From Deltaproteobacteria bacterium (GTDB lineage Bacteria > Desulfobacterota > GWC2-55-46): DNA of 41,892 nt. Positions 1-10,517 of the stretch are shown here, piece after piece. A model generated the notes under the pieces. It was given only the letters and a program-made list of their open reading frames with translations, did not search any database and was not told the origin of the DNA. Position 1 is the stretch's first letter; every line of letters begins with the position of its first letter. The stretch spans positions 1 through 41,892 of the forward strand of contig JACRLF010000023.1 of assembly GCA_016235365.1 (NCBI GenBank). The letters run 5' to 3'. Position numbers and translations under genes: made by a program.

Positions 1-618
1 GGAGGCCTTCGCCCTCTTGAGCACGTCAAGGGACCTCCGGTAGTCCGCCTGCGCCCTGACAAGGGGGAAGAGGGACGGGACGGTGTCAAGGTTGTGGTTG
101 AATATGTCCAGGCCGGCCCTTAGGACCTTTAAAAGAGACGCTTCCTCGCCCTTGAAGTCCGGGGTCAGCACCTCCACCAAAATGGCCGGAATGTTATCTT
201 TTATGGCCCTGATTGTCAAGGCAAATTGGCCCGCCCCGCCGTCCGGGAGGTCGTCCCTGGTAACCGAGGTCACCACCACGTGCTTCAATCCCAGCTCCTT
301 TGTTGTAACGGCCACGTTCTCCGGCTCGCACGGGTCCACCACGAGGGGCTCCGGGCGCTTGTCCACAGAGCAGAAACCGCAGCGCCTCGTGGATTCGTCC
401 CCGAGTAGCATGAAGGTCGCGGTAGGCTTGGCGAAGCACTCCCCTATGTTGGGGCGCCTCGCGGACTCGCATACGGTATGGAGGTTCCTCTTCCTCAATA
501 CCGCCTTCATCTCATGGAGGCGGCTTGCGGGCCCGAGCCTCTTCTTCGCCCACGGGGGCAGCCTCTTCATATCGTTTTCAGGGCCCACTGTACCTCTTGC
601 TCCAGGGTAGTCACGCAT
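1..618 (-). CDS. lipA: Lipoyl synthase, 5' part (runs off left edge)
   Basis: Minus-strand reading gives MRDYPGARGTVGPENDMKRLPPWAKKRLGPASRLHEMKAVLRKRNLHTVCESARRPNIGECFAKPTATFMLLGDESTRRCGFC..., with the LipA CxxxxxC and radical-SAM CxxxCxxC-type motifs. The ORF track lists only shadow frames here. Confidence 0.9.
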   Translation of the reverse strand, partial: MRDYPGARGTVGPENDMKRLPPWAKKRLGPASRLHEMKAVLRKRNLHTVCESARRPNIGECFAKPTATFMLLGDESTRRCGFCSVDKRPEPLVVDPCEPENVAVTTKELGLKHVVVTSVTRDDLPDGGAGQFALTIRAIKDNIPAILVEVLTPDFKGEEASLLKVLRAGLDIFNHNLDTVPSLFPLVRAQADYRRSLDVLKRAKAS

Positions 619-625
619 AGGGCGT

Positions 626-833
626 TAGCAGGCTGTTGAAAAAGTCCATCTACTGCGTTGTCATCGTCGCTCTGCTACGGCGTATGGACAAAATACGCCT
701 CATTCCTCGCTCCTCGACGCCTTCGGGGCACCCACGCCAAGTGGCGTGGGTCGGCACCCACGCCAAGTGGCGTGGGTCGGGAGCTTTTTGAACAGCCTGA
801 ACGGACGCAAGGGTTTTTCAACAACCTGTTAGA
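626..833. repeat. Inverted-repeat element R2, copy 1
   Basis: Termini ttagcaggctgttgaaaaa / tttttcaacaacctgttaga are inverted. Shares its internal body with 31021-31210, 35390-35513 and 40408-40590. Contains a tandemly duplicated hairpin CCCACGCCAAGTGGCGTGGG. Confidence 0.85.
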
Positions 834-847
834 GACAAAATATAATC

Positions 848-996
848 TTAAGGGTGTCTCTAAAAATTAGATATTTTTTCCGAGGTCGAGGCGGGGTGAA
901 AATAAAAAGCGGAGCATATATGCTAATATGTGAGCATTTTTATTTTCGCCCTAACAAAAAGATCGGGAAAAAGAGCAATTTTTAGAGGTACCCTTA
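848..996. repeat. MITE-like element R6
   Basis: Terminal inverted repeats taagggtgtctctaaaaatt / aatttttagaggtaccctta around an internal palindromic AT-rich core (aaaataaaaagc...gcatttttatttt). Confidence 0.75.
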
Positions 997-1076
997 AAAA
1001 GATACCATCTTCCGATAAGAAACACAACACCTTGCGCATTTTGGAAGATTCCCTGCGGCTTAGGCCTATGGGAGCT

Positions 1077-1787
1077 TCAATATCCCATTGTTTCAAGGTA
1101 GTTGGAGCTTACCGGGGCGCCTGCGGAAGCGCGGAGCAGGGCGAGGTCTTCAAAGGTGTCTATGTCGTGCCAGACGGGCAGGAGCGTGAAGGCGATGGAG
1201 GCCTGTTCTGCCTTTTCGATTGTCTGCTCAAGCACCGCCCCCGTACTCCAGCTTATGCCGTCAAATACCGTCTCGAATAGCGAATTCATGGCGATCAGGT
1301 AATAGCCGCCGTCCCTGGCCGGGCCGAGGACGAGGCCCGCCTCATCGAGGAGCGTGAACGCGCCCCTGATGTACTCAACCGGCATGTCGGGGCTGTCCGT
1401 CCCGATGATTGAGACCTTTTTATAACCTTTGTCGAAGAGGGATTTAAAGACGTTGCGCATCCTTGCCCCAAGGTCTCCGCCTTCCTGAGGGAAGGAAGAA
1501 ACCCCCGACGGCACCACCCCCCCGAGCGCGTCAGCGCCGCCCCCCTCAGGGGCGTAGAAGGCGTACAGGTCAACGCCCTTGAGCCCCGCGGCCTTGATAA
1601 AGACGTCCTCGATGAAACAGCGGTAGAGCCCGGCGGCCTCCACGGGCGTAAAAGGCGGAGACAGCCTGGTCTTGACGTTCCCTGGAACCGGCGCCTTGAG
1701 CATTATGGCGAGGGCGTCCTTATTAAAGCTCCCCCTGGACCTAAGCCGCGGGAAATCTTCGACATATAAGGAAGCATCTATTTCCAT
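1077..1787 (-). CDS. TIGR04282/DUF2064-like glycosyltransferase
   Basis: ALAIMLKAPVPGNVKTRLSPP, IIGTDSPDMP, LGPARDGGYYLIAM. The first ~20 aa are encoded by repeat R1. Confidence 0.85.
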   Translation of the reverse strand: MEIDASLYVEDFPRLRSRGSFNKDALAIMLKAPVPGNVKTRLSPPFTPVEAAGLYRCFIEDVFIKAAGLKGVDLYAFYAPEGGGADALGGVVPSGVSSFPQEGGDLGARMRNVFKSLFDKGYKKVSIIGTDSPDMPVEYIRGAFTLLDEAGLVLGPARDGGYYLIAMNSLFETVFDGISWSTGAVLEQTIEKAEQASIAFTLLPVWHDIDTFEDLALLRASAGAPVSSNYLETMGY

Positions 1788-1844
1788 TCGCTCGCTTGAC
1801 CCCTAAGCCAAGCCGCGGAGAATGCGCTCGCTATGCATGTTCAT
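1723..1844 (-). repeat. Dispersed ~120-bp double-hairpin repeat R1, copy
   Basis: Minus-strand match to TGAACATGCATAGCGAGCG...GTCAAGCGAGCGAAT...TATGTCGAAGATT..GCGGCTTA..GAGCTT. Confidence 0.85.
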
Positions 1845-1925
1845 AGGGCCGCTTCCCCCACTTCCACCTCTTTCCCATTGGCAGAGGGGCCGCGCATCCG
1901 TCCACGCAACCGGAGAGACCGCTCC

Positions 1926-2111
1926 TCAAGCCTTCCCGCCCTCCGTTGAGGCGGCCTTGAGCCTTTCCTGCCTCTCCTTTTCCTTCTTCTCGGAGCAGTA
2001 CCTGCACGCGTATCTCTTCTCGTGCCTTACCGTGAGCCTGTCGTAGCCCTTATCGATGGCCACCCTTTTGACGGTATCGGTATCAGCCCCACAGAAATCA
2101 CACCTTAACAT
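1926..2111 (-). CDS. Small zinc-ribbon protein
   Basis: MLRCDFCGADTDTVKRVAIDKGYDRLTVRHEKRYACRYCSEKKEKERQERL; two CxxC pairs. Confidence 0.65.
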   Translation of the reverse strand: MLRCDFCGADTDTVKRVAIDKGYDRLTVRHEKRYACRYCSEKKEKERQERLKAASTEGGKA

Positions 2112-2337
2112 AATCGTCCCCTTCCTTCCTGTATATGGTCTTCGGGGCAAGCCCGGCGCCTCTCAAGACCTCCATCGCCCCGTCGAGGGCCTCATCCCTC
2201 ACCATTATCACCAGTTCGCAGTACGGTTCAAGCGCCCTGGGCGCGGGTATTATCCTGAACGGCACGGACGCCCCCCTCAGGACGCTGTCGGCCTTGAGCG
2301 CCCTGTGCGCGCTCCCGAAAGCAAGAAGAAATTCCAT
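2098..2337 (-). CDS. DUF3343 family protein
   Basis: MEFLLAFGSAHRALKADSVLRGASVPFRIIPAPRALEPYCELVIMVRDEALDGAMEVLRGAGLAPKTIY; typical DUF3343 layout. Confidence 0.75.
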   Translation of the reverse strand: MEFLLAFGSAHRALKADSVLRGASVPFRIIPAPRALEPYCELVIMVRDEALDGAMEVLRGAGLAPKTIYRKEGDDYVKV

Positions 2338-2341
2338 CGCC

Positions 2342-2461
2342 TGAACATGCATAGCGAGCGCATTCTCCGCAGCTTGGCTTAGGGGTCAAGCGAGCGAATC
2401 GGATATGGATACTTCCTTACATGTCGAAGATTCCCCGCGGCTTACCGCGGGGAGCTTCAAC
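2342..2461 (+). repeat. R1 copy
   Basis: tgaacatgcatagcgagcgcattc...gtcaagcgagcgaat...tatgtcgaagattccccgcggcttaccgcggggagcttcaa. Confidence 0.9.
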
Positions 2462-2524
2462 TTAACAGATTTCACCCGCATTGGCAAGGCCGGGGGACCT
2501 GGTCTTCTCATCCGCGCCACGGAT

Positions 2525-2563
2525 AAAAAAACGCCTGCCCCTCAAAGGGGCAGGCGTTTGGAA
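2525..2563 (-). terminator. Rho-independent terminator (glyA side)
   Basis: Perfect stem aaacgcctgcccc-tcaaa-ggggcaggcgttt with a flanking A-run on + (U-run on minus transcript). Confidence 0.8.
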
Positions 2564-2624
2564 ATGCATGGCAAGCGCGAGGCACACGGCTCGGGGGTAC
2601 TTCTATCAGTGGCCTCTCGCCGTC

Positions 2625-3872
2625 TCAGACCGTCATCCTCTCCCTGTAGAACGGGAACCGCGCGCAAAGCTCCCTCACATCATTCTTTATCGAGGCGAGC
2701 GACTCCTCGGACGCACTGTCCTTCAGGGCCCTGTCGATAAGGGCGGCTATCTGCTTCATCTCGGCCTCCTTCATCCCCTTTGTCGTGGCCGCTGGAACGC
2801 CTATCCTGACGCCGCTTGTTACAAAGGGGCTCCTGGTCTCAAACGGTATGGTATTCTTGTTCACGGTGATGCCGGCCTTTACCAGCGCCTCTTCGGCCTC
2901 CTTGCCGGTAATCTCCCGCTTCGTCAGGTCCACGAGCATCAGGTGGTTGTCAGTGCCGCCGGATACGAGGTCATAGCCCCTGTTCATGAGCTCTATGGAG
3001 AGCACCTTGGCGTTTGAGACCACCTGCTTCTGGTACTCCACGAACGCAGGCTGCATGGCCTCCTTGAAGGCCACGGCCTTGGCCGCTATCACGTGCATGA
3101 GGGGGCCGCCCTGTATGCCGGGGAATATCATCTTGTCAACGGCCTTTGCGAACTCCTCGCGGCACATTATCATGCCGCTGCGCGGGCCCCTCAGGGTCTT
3201 GTGCGTCGTCGTGGTGACGAACTCGGCCTCATTGACGGGGCTCGGATGGAGCCCGGCGACCACGAGTCCGGCTATATGCGCGATATCGACCATCACCACG
3301 GCGCCGACCTCGTCGGCCGCCTCCCTGAAGGCCTTGAAGTCTATTATCCTCGGATACGCGCTCGCGCCGACGACTATCATCTTCGGGCGGAGCCGCCTTG
3401 CGAGGCCGCGGACCTGGTCCATGTCTATACGGTGGTCGTCCTTCCTCACCCCGTAGAAGACGACGTTGTAGAGCTGTCCGGAAAAGTTCACGGGGCTGCC
3501 GTGGGTCAGGTGCCCGCCGTGGGAGAGGTTCATGCCGAGGACCGTCTCCCCGGGCTTGAGCGCCGCCATGTAGACGGCCATGTTGGCCTGGGACCCGGAG
3601 TGGGGCTGGACGTTGACGTGGGCGCACCCGAAGAGCTTCCTGGCCCTCTCTATGGCGAGCCTCTCCACCGTATCGACGTGCTCGCACCCGCCGTAGTAGC
3701 GCTTGCCCGGATAACCTTCCGCGTACTTGTTCGTCAGCACGCTCCCCGTGGCCTCGATCACCTCTTCGCTTACGAGGTTCTCAGAGGCTATAAGCTCAAG
3801 CTTGTACTCCTGCCTCTCGGTCTCAAGCCTTATGGCCTCATAGATATCTGGGTCGAAATTCTTCAACGACAT
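2625..3872 (-). CDS. glyA: Serine hydroxymethyltransferase
   Basis: [79 protein letters not shown]. Confidence 0.97.
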   Translation of the reverse strand: MSLKNFDPDIYEAIRLETERQEYKLELIASENLVSEEVIEATGSVLTNKYAEGYPGKRYYGGCEHVDTVERLAIERARKLFGCAHVNVQPHSGSQANMAVYMAALKPGETVLGMNLSHGGHLTHGSPVNFSGQLYNVVFYGVRKDDHRIDMDQVRGLARRLRPKMIVVGASAYPRIIDFKAFREAADEVGAVVMVDIAHIAGLVVAGLHPSPVNEAEFVTTTTHKTLRGPRSGMIMCREEFAKAVDKMIFPGIQGGPLMHVIAAKAVAFKEAMQPAFVEYQKQVVSNAKVLSIELMNRGYDLVSGGTDNHLMLVDLTKREITGKEAEEALVKAGITVNKNTIPFETRSPFVTSGVRIGVPAATTKGMKEAEMKQIAALIDRALKDSASEESLASIKNDVRELCARFPFYRERMTV

Positions 3873-4056
3873 TTGCGGCCTCCGGATTTGATGTTGCGTA
3901 CAATGCGCGGCTGGCCCTAACACGGCCGCAACGGTTTTAATGTTCAGTAACCCTCTGGGAATCTATTGCCCCGCGAGGTATCATTGCGTTTTGCGACTAT
4001 GGGAGAATCTCCAAACCACAGAGGTATCATTGCGTTCTGCAGCCCCCGGGGAGCAA

Positions 4057-4509
4057 TCACCTGTCTATCCTGTTCTCTACCTCGGTTATCTTATCAAGCC
4101 TCCTCTGGTGCCTGCCCCCCTCGAACCGGGCCTCGAGCCATGACTTCAACATCTCCCTGGCGAGCCCCTTGCCCACTATCCTGCCGCCTATCACGAGGAT
4201 ATTGGCGTCGTTGTGCTCCTTTGCCATCCGCGCGGTATAGACGTCGTTTACGAGGGCCGCCCTGACGCGCCTGTACTTGTTGGCCAGTATGCTCATCCCT
4301 ATGCCAGTGCCGCAAAGGAGCACGCCCTTGGCCAGCTCCCCCGAAGAGACCTTCTCCGCCACCGGGGCGCCGTAATCCGGGTAGTCGACGGACTCGTCGT
4401 TGTCCACCCCCATATCCACCACCTCGAACCCCATACCCTTCAGATACTCCTTGAGGTCCTCTTTGAGCTCCCTGCCGGCGTGGTCGCTCGCTATCGCTAT
4501 CTTTTCCAT
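4057..4509 (-). CDS. rpiB: Ribose 5-phosphate isomerase B
   Basis: MEKIAIASDHAGRELKEDLKEYL...CGTGIGMSILANKYRRVRAALVNDVYTARMAKEHNDANILVIGGR. Confidence 0.95.
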   Translation of the reverse strand: MEKIAIASDHAGRELKEDLKEYLKGMGFEVVDMGVDNDESVDYPDYGAPVAEKVSSGELAKGVLLCGTGIGMSILANKYRRVRAALVNDVYTARMAKEHNDANILVIGGRIVGKGLAREMLKSWLEARFEGGRHQRRLDKITEVENRIDR

Positions 4510-4609
4510 TATATCCCAGTCAATATTCCTGCGTCGTTATAAAACACATTTATGACCGGAGAGGCGGCGCCCAAAAGCCATGACCCAGCCGTACCCCTTC
4601 ATCTCCGGC

Positions 4610-5845
4610 CTACTCGAACCTCTTCAACACAAGCACCGCGTTCGTCCCGCCGAAGCCGAATGAATTCGACATCGCGGCCTTTACCTTCGCCTCCCTGGCT
4701 GCGTTCGGGACGTAGTCGAGGTCGCACTCCGGGTCGGGCGTATCGTAGTTCACGGTCGGCGGCAGGACGTTCTCCTTTATCGAGAGGGCCGTGAATACGG
4801 CCTCAACGCCCCCAGCGGCCCCGAGGAGGTGGCCGGTCATGCCCTTTGTGGAGCTTACGGCGATATTTTTGGCGTGCGGGCCGAAGACCCTCTTTATGGC
4901 CATCGTCTCATAGAGGTCGTTATAATGCGTCGAAGTGCCGTGCGCGTTTATGTACCCGATATCCTCCTTGGCGAGGCCCGAGTTCCTGATCGCCAGCTCC
5001 ATGCACTTTGCCGCCCCTATCCCGTCAGGGGAGGGCGTCGTCATATGGTAAGCGTCCGAGTTGAGCGCGTAGCCGACGACCTCGGCGTATATGCGGGCGC
5101 CCCTTTTCCTGGCGGACTCCATCTCCTCAAGCATCACCACGCCGCACCCCTCGCCCACGACGAAGCCGTCCCTATCCCTGTCAAACGGCCTGCTCGCCTT
5201 CTCAGGCGCGTCGTTGCGCGTCGAGAGCGCCTTCATGGCGTTAAAGCCGGCGATGCAGAGCGGGGTTATTGTGGATTCGGTCCCGCCGGCCAGCATCGCG
5301 TCGGCCTCGCCGGTCTGGATGAGCCTGAAGGCGTCCCCTATCGAGTGCGTTCCCGTGGCGCATGCCGTGACGGCGCAGCTGTTCGGCCCCCTGGCCCCTA
5401 ACTTTATCGACACCTGCCCGGAGGCGAGGTTTATTATGACCATCGGGATGAAGAACGGAGTCACCCTGTCCGGGCCCTTCTCCTTGATAACGGTATGCCA
5501 GTGCTCTATGGCCGGGAGCCCGCCTATGCCGGCGCCGATATAGACCCCGACGCGATCGGCGTTCTCATCCGTTATCCTGAACCCGGAGTCCTCATGCGCC
5601 ATCGAGGCGGCGGCAACGGCGTACTGGATGAAGAGGTCCATCTTCTTGACCTCTTTTTTCTCGATGTACCGGACCGGGTCGAAGTCCGTGACCTCTCCGG
5701 CTATCCTCACCGGAAAGCCGGTCGAGTCGAACTTCGTTATCCGTCCTATGCCGGAGCGCCCTTCAACGGCGGCCTTCCAGGACTTCCCGACACCGGTGCC
5801 GAGCGGGCTGACCATCCCCATGCCTGTTATGACTACTCTTCTCAT
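4610..5845 (-). CDS. fabF: Beta-ketoacyl-ACP synthase II
   Basis: [63 protein letters not shown]. Confidence 0.96.
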   Translation of the reverse strand: MRRVVITGMGMVSPLGTGVGKSWKAAVEGRSGIGRITKFDSTGFPVRIAGEVTDFDPVRYIEKKEVKKMDLFIQYAVAAASMAHEDSGFRITDENADRVGVYIGAGIGGLPAIEHWHTVIKEKGPDRVTPFFIPMVIINLASGQVSIKLGARGPNSCAVTACATGTHSIGDAFRLIQTGEADAMLAGGTESTITPLCIAGFNAMKALSTRNDAPEKASRPFDRDRDGFVVGEGCGVVMLEEMESARKRGARIYAEVVGYALNSDAYHMTTPSPDGIGAAKCMELAIRNSGLAKEDIGYINAHGTSTHYNDLYETMAIKRVFGPHAKNIAVSSTKGMTGHLLGAAGGVEAVFTALSIKENVLPPTVNYDTPDPECDLDYVPNAAREAKVKAAMSNSFGFGGTNAVLVLKRFE

Positions 5846-6002
5846 ATCTCCCTGGACTCAATCCTCTTTTTTAGCGATAAAACCCCCGTAACCGGTGGGC
5901 GGCTGCGAGGGTTTACCCGCGTATCCATTAGCAGGCTGACGTGAATTTGTAGTTTTTCCGCAGCCTGTCAGGCTTCCTACGCGTAAGGACGATGATTGAT
6001 TA

Positions 6003-6242
6003 TTACTTCCCTGCCTTTTTCTGTATGTATTCCACCGCGTCCTGTACGGTCTTTATCTTCTCCGCGTCCTCGTCCGGTATCTCGATATTGAACTCCTCCT
6101 CGAACGCCATCACCATCTCGACGGTGTCGAGGGAGTCGGCGCCGAGGTCATCGACAAACGATGCCTGCGGAGTCACTTCCTCCTCGGTGACGTCGAGTTG
6201 GTCTATTATTATCTTTTTAACCTTATTTTCAACCGAAGACAT
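6003..6242 (-). CDS. acpP: Acyl carrier protein
   Basis: [37 protein letters not shown]. Confidence 0.97.
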   Translation of the reverse strand: MSSVENKVKKIIIDQLDVTEEEVTPQASFVDDLGADSLDTVEMVMAFEEEFNIEIPDEDAEKIKTVQDAVEYIQKKAGK

Positions 6243-6459
6243 TTTGCTACCTCCTGATCGTGTTTATTGACGGTATATTCCACCAATGGCCTGCATAGGG
6301 CCGGCTTCCGGCGGATAAAACGGCTATTTTGGGCATAGTGTCAACTGTATAACACCTATCCGCGCCCTTGTCAATTTTAACTTGCAGACTTCTCCGCACC
6401 GCCCCGTTCCCTTGCCGCGCAAGGGGGCCGAAAGCGCGCCATCCCGGGCCCCGGGGTCT

Positions 6460-7203
6460 CTACGCCATCACCATCCCGCCGTTTATGTCGAGCACGTGGC
6501 CGGTTATGTAGCCGGCGGCGTTGGAGGAAAGGAATAGCACGCCCATGGCCACGTCGTTGGGCCCGCCGAGCCTTCCAAGGGGTATATGCTTGAGGAGGTC
6601 TTCCTTCACCTTGTCTGAGAGCGCATCGGTCATCGCGGTCTCTATGAAGCCGGGGGCCACGGCGTTGCACGTGATGTTTCGAGAGGCGAACTCCCTGGCG
6701 ATGCTCTTGGTCAGCCCTATGACGCCGGCCTTGCTGGCGGCGTAGTTGGCCTGGCCGGCGTTGCCCATCTCGCCCACGACCGAGGCGATGTTTACTATGC
6801 GGCCCCATTTCATCTTTGTCATGTACTTGAGCACCGCCTTCGAGCAGTTGAACGCGCCCTTGAGGTTTACGCCGATGACGGCGTCCCAGTCCTCCTCTTT
6901 CATCCTGAGTATGAGCCCGTCGCGCGTGATGCCGGCGTTATTGACGAGCACGTGTATGGCCTCGAGGTCGTTGAAGACCTTCTCGGCCATCTCCTCGGTC
7001 TCCTTTACGCTGGTGACGTCCGCTTTTATGGCCATGGCGCGCCTGCCCATCGACTGCGCCTCTTTGGCGATCTCCTGCGCCTTTTCAAGGTTGACGTCCA
7101 CGGCGGCTATGTCGGCCCCGTAGGAAGCGAGCTTCAACGCTATCGCCTTTCCGATACCCTGGCCGGCCCCCGTGACTATGGCTACCCTGCCTGAAAGCTG
7201 CAT
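6460..7203 (-). CDS. fabG: 3-oxoacyl-ACP reductase
   Basis: VAIVTGAGQGIGKAIALKLA; NNAGITRDGLILRM; YAASKAGVIGLTKS; TGHVLDINGGMVMA. Confidence 0.96.
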   Translation of the reverse strand: MQLSGRVAIVTGAGQGIGKAIALKLASYGADIAAVDVNLEKAQEIAKEAQSMGRRAMAIKADVTSVKETEEMAEKVFNDLEAIHVLVNNAGITRDGLILRMKEEDWDAVIGVNLKGAFNCSKAVLKYMTKMKWGRIVNIASVVGEMGNAGQANYAASKAGVIGLTKSIAREFASRNITCNAVAPGFIETAMTDALSDKVKEDLLKHIPLGRLGGPNDVAMGVLFLSSNAAGYITGHVLDINGGMVMA

Positions 7204-7268
7204 ATGTTATCCCCCCTTGGGTTATTTGCTATTTGAGCAGGCCGCGCGCGAGCAGACGGCACTATCGC

Positions 7269-8216
7269 TCAGGACTGACGACCGACGGCCTCGACGACCC
7301 TGTCGATGTCGGAGGCCTCGTTGAGGTTGAAGGTGGCTATCTCCTTTTCTATCCGCTTCACAAGCCCGGTCAATACCCTGTTCGGCCCTATCTCGACTAT
7401 CCTTCCGACGCCTTCCTTCCTCATGCGCCGTATTATATCGACCCATCTGACGGGGCTCATTAGCTGTCTTATAAGCAGTCCCTTTATCATCGAGGGGTCG
7501 GTTACAGGCTCGGCCTCGACGTTCGTGACGACCGGCACATCCATGTTATTGAGCGTTATCTTCCGAAGCTCCTCATCGAGCCTTTGAGCGGCCCCCTCCA
7601 TCAGGGGGGAGTGCGACGGCGCGCTGACCTGGAGGGGAACCACCATCCTGGCCCCCCTCTCCCTGGCGAGGCCGGCGGCTATGTCGACCGCCGTGGCGTG
7701 GCCGGAGATGACTATCTGCTCGGGGCTGTTTATATTGGCCGGGACCGCCACGGCGGCGTCCATGGACGCTGATTCGCATATGACGGATACGGTATCGATA
7801 TCGAGGCCTAATATGGCGCACATCTTGCCCGTGCCGGGGGGGGCGCTTGCCTGCATGAACCTGCCCCTCATGTGGACAAGCCTTACGGCGTCTGAAAAGG
7901 CGAGGGCGCCGGAGGCCACAAGCGCCGTGAACTCGCCGAGGCTGTGGCCGGCGAGCAGGCTTGGACGCGCCGCCGTCTTTTCCTTGAGGACCCTGAAGGC
8001 CGCGATGGACGCTATGAGGATGGCCGGCTGCGTGTTCTCCGTCAGGTCAAGGCCCTCTTTCGGGCCTTCGAATATGAGCCTGGATATCTTGTAGCCGAAT
8101 ATGTCGTCGGCCTCTTCGAAGGTCCTCCTGGCCACGGGAAACCCGTCGTAAAAGCTCTTGCCCATGCCCACGTACTGGGAGCCCTGGCCCGGGAACACGA
8201 ACGCGAGTTTATTCAT
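7269..8216 (-). CDS. fabD: Malonyl-CoA:ACP transacylase
   Basis: MNKLAFVFPGQGSQYVGMGK; LAGHSLGEFTALVASGAL; SAPSHSPLM. Confidence 0.96.
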   Translation of the reverse strand: MNKLAFVFPGQGSQYVGMGKSFYDGFPVARRTFEEADDIFGYKISRLIFEGPKEGLDLTENTQPAILIASIAAFRVLKEKTAARPSLLAGHSLGEFTALVASGALAFSDAVRLVHMRGRFMQASAPPGTGKMCAILGLDIDTVSVICESASMDAAVAVPANINSPEQIVISGHATAVDIAAGLARERGARMVVPLQVSAPSHSPLMEGAAQRLDEELRKITLNNMDVPVVTNVEAEPVTDPSMIKGLLIRQLMSPVRWVDIIRRMRKEGVGRIVEIGPNRVLTGLVKRIEKEIATFNLNEASDIDRVVEAVGRQS

Positions 8217-8236
8217 AGGCGTGGAATTCCCCTTCT

Positions 8237-8281
8237 TTGAAGCTCCCCTGGGCCTAAGCCGCGGGGAATCTTCGACATATA
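8237..8281 (-). repeat. R1 partial copy
   Basis: ttgaagctcccctgggcctaagccgcggggaatcttcgacatat. Confidence 0.75.
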
Positions 8282-8284
8282 GTT

Positions 8285-8376
8285 GAAACCCTCCAGGGGC
8301 TTTAAAACCCCCGGCGGTTTCAGAACGTTAAAACCCTCCAGGGGATTAAAACCCCGGTGGTTTCAGAACGTTAAAC
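8285..8376. repeat. R3 small palindromic repeat, two tandem copies
   Basis: gaaaccctccaggggctttaaaacccccggcggtttcagaacgtta then aaaccctccaggggattaaaaccccggtggtttcagaacgtta. Confidence 0.8.
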
Positions 8377-8379
8377 CGG

Positions 8380-9354
8380 CTACCACCTTACGACCGAAGA
8401 GGCCCATGTAAGGCCCCCTCCGAAGGCGACGAACAGTATTATGTCGTTGGCCTTGATGCGGCCCTCCCTCACGGCCTCATCGAGGGCTATGGGGATGGAC
8501 GCCGCCGAGGTGTTGCCGTACTTCTCGAGGTTGGTGACGACCTTGTCGGGGGAGAGCTTGAGCCTCTCCCTTATGGCCTCTATTATCCTCAGGTTGGCCT
8601 GATGGGGCACAAGGCACGTTATGTCCTCTGGCTTCAACCCGTTTTCCTCCATCACCTCGGCGATGGCGCCGCCCATCGTCCTTACGGCTATCTTGAAGGT
8701 CTCATTGCCCTGCATCCTTAGATACGGCAGGACCGGCTCCGAGGCCTCGAAAGGGCTCGGCTGGCATGTGTTCGGCGCGTAGAGCATCTCCCACCGGCGC
8801 CCGTCGGAGTGTATGCGGGTGGAGAGGATGCCGTGCCTGCCCTTCTCGGCCTTGAGTACCACCGCGCCAGCCCCGTCGCCGAAGAGGACGCAGGTCGATC
8901 TGTCCTTCCAGTCTATTATCTTTGAGAACCTGTCCACCCCTATGACAAGGGCGTTATGGGCCGAGCCCGACCTTATGTATTTATCAGCCGCGTCGAGCGC
9001 GTAGAGGAACCCGGAACACGCGGCGGAGACGTCAAAGGCCGCGGCCCCGGGCCTGATGCCGAGGCGGGACTGGATAAAGCACGCGGTCGATGGAAAGGCC
9101 ATGTCCGGCGTAACCGTGCCAACCACCACGAGGTCTATGTCCCTGGGATGGAGCCCGGCGGCCTTGAGGGCGTTTTTCGCGGCCTTGGCGCCCATCTCCG
9201 AGGACGTCTCGTCAACGGATACCCGCCTCTCCCTGATGCCGGTCCTTGCGAATATCCACGCGTCGGAGGTATCGACCATCCGCTCAAGGTCATGGTTGGT
9301 CAATACCTTCTCCGGCAGATAGGAGCCTGTTCCCGCCAGCCTGGACCTCAGCAT
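8380..9354 (-). CDS. fabH: Beta-ketoacyl-ACP synthase III
   Basis: MLRSRLAGTGSYLPEKVLTNHDLERMVDTSDAWIFARTGIRERR; DVSAACSGFLYAL; PHQANLRIIEA. Confidence 0.95.
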   Translation of the reverse strand: MLRSRLAGTGSYLPEKVLTNHDLERMVDTSDAWIFARTGIRERRVSVDETSSEMGAKAAKNALKAAGLHPRDIDLVVVGTVTPDMAFPSTACFIQSRLGIRPGAAAFDVSAACSGFLYALDAADKYIRSGSAHNALVIGVDRFSKIIDWKDRSTCVLFGDGAGAVVLKAEKGRHGILSTRIHSDGRRWEMLYAPNTCQPSPFEASEPVLPYLRMQGNETFKIAVRTMGGAIAEVMEENGLKPEDITCLVPHQANLRIIEAIRERLKLSPDKVVTNLEKYGNTSAASIPIALDEAVREGRIKANDIILFVAFGGGLTWASSVVRW

Positions 9355-9358
9355 ATGC

Positions 9359-10408
9359 TCATGCCCCATGAGAGCCGGACGCCGCGCCGCCATGCGGGCG
9401 GCCGAGCCCTTCAAGGTCGCAATTCTTCTCTATCTCTTCCATCAGATGGGCGTTCACCCTGCCCCTGGCGTATTCGTATGCCTTGAGCACGGCGTTTTTT
9501 ATGGCCTTGGGGTTGGACCTGCCGTGGCTTATTATGCATATCCCGTTGATGCCAAGGAGCGGCGCCCCTCCGTACTCCGCGTAGTCTATCTTCTTCTTGA
9601 GGTTCCTGAAGGCCCCTTTTGCGAGTATATAGCCTATCTTCGCGGGCACGGTAGCCATTATCTCGTGCTTGAGCATCGCGGTTACCGCCTCCACGAGCCC
9701 CTCGGAGAGCTTGAGCACTATGTTGCCGACGAAACCGTCCGTAACCACGACGTCCACGTCCCCGTTGTATATGTCCCTGCCCTCCACGTATCCGATGTAG
9801 TTGAGCGAGGTCTTTTTTATGAGGGCGTTGGTCTCCCTTGTGAGCTCGTTGCCCTTGGCCTCCTCCTCCCCGTTGGATAGGAGCCCGACCCTCGGGCGCT
9901 CCTTCTTAAGGACGTACCTTGCATAGACCTCGCCCATCACCGCGAACTGGAGCAGGTGCATGGGCTTGCAGTCTACGTTGCCGCCGACGTCAAGGAGCAC
10001 CGCCTGGTCCTTCATGGTGGGCAGGCTCACGGCTATGGCCGGACGGTCCACGCCCTTTATCCTTTTAAAGACGAACATGCCGGCGGCCATCGCCGCCCCG
10101 GAGTTCCCGGCGCTCACCACGGCGTTGGCCTCGCCGCTTTTGACAAGGTCGAAACAGACCTTGAGAGAAGAATCCTTCTTCTTCCTTACGGCCTGGGCCG
10201 GGGACTCGTCCATGCCCACGACCTCGGAGGCGTGCTTTATCGAGATATTGGGGTTGTCGCAGTTATGCTTCCTGAGCTCGGCCTCGATCCTATCCCTGTC
10301 TCCAACGAGGACCACAGGGACGTCGAGTTCCGCGGCGGCCTTTATGCTTCCTTCAACGACCGCCGCCGGGGCGTAATCCCCCCCCATCGCGTCTACCGCT
10401 ATTTTCAT
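9359..10408 (-). CDS. plsX: Phosphate acyltransferase PlsX
   Basis: [56 protein letters not shown]. Confidence 0.96.
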   Translation of the reverse strand: MKIAVDAMGGDYAPAAVVEGSIKAAAELDVPVVLVGDRDRIEAELRKHNCDNPNISIKHASEVVGMDESPAQAVRKKKDSSLKVCFDLVKSGEANAVVSAGNSGAAMAAGMFVFKRIKGVDRPAIAVSLPTMKDQAVLLDVGGNVDCKPMHLLQFAVMGEVYARYVLKKERPRVGLLSNGEEEAKGNELTRETNALIKKTSLNYIGYVEGRDIYNGDVDVVVTDGFVGNIVLKLSEGLVEAVTAMLKHEIMATVPAKIGYILAKGAFRNLKKKIDYAEYGGAPLLGINGICIISHGRSNPKAIKNAVLKAYEYARGRVNAHLMEEIEKNCDLEGLGRPHGGAASGSHGA

Positions 10409-10464
10409 ATTATTTGAGTGTAGATGATAGTTAGCAGGACAAGCATCCCCGCACGGCCCGCTTT

Positions 10465-10511
10465 GCCGGGGAGACGGCCTGAGCCGCTCGGCGAGAGGCC
10501 GTCTCCCCGGC
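10465..10511 (-). promoter_or_regulatory. Long perfect hairpin in the rpmF-plsX intergenic region
   Basis: ccggggagacggcct-(15 nt)-aggccgtctccccgg, 15-16 bp perfect stem with no U tract. Confidence 0.6.
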
Positions 10512-10517
10512 TCATCA

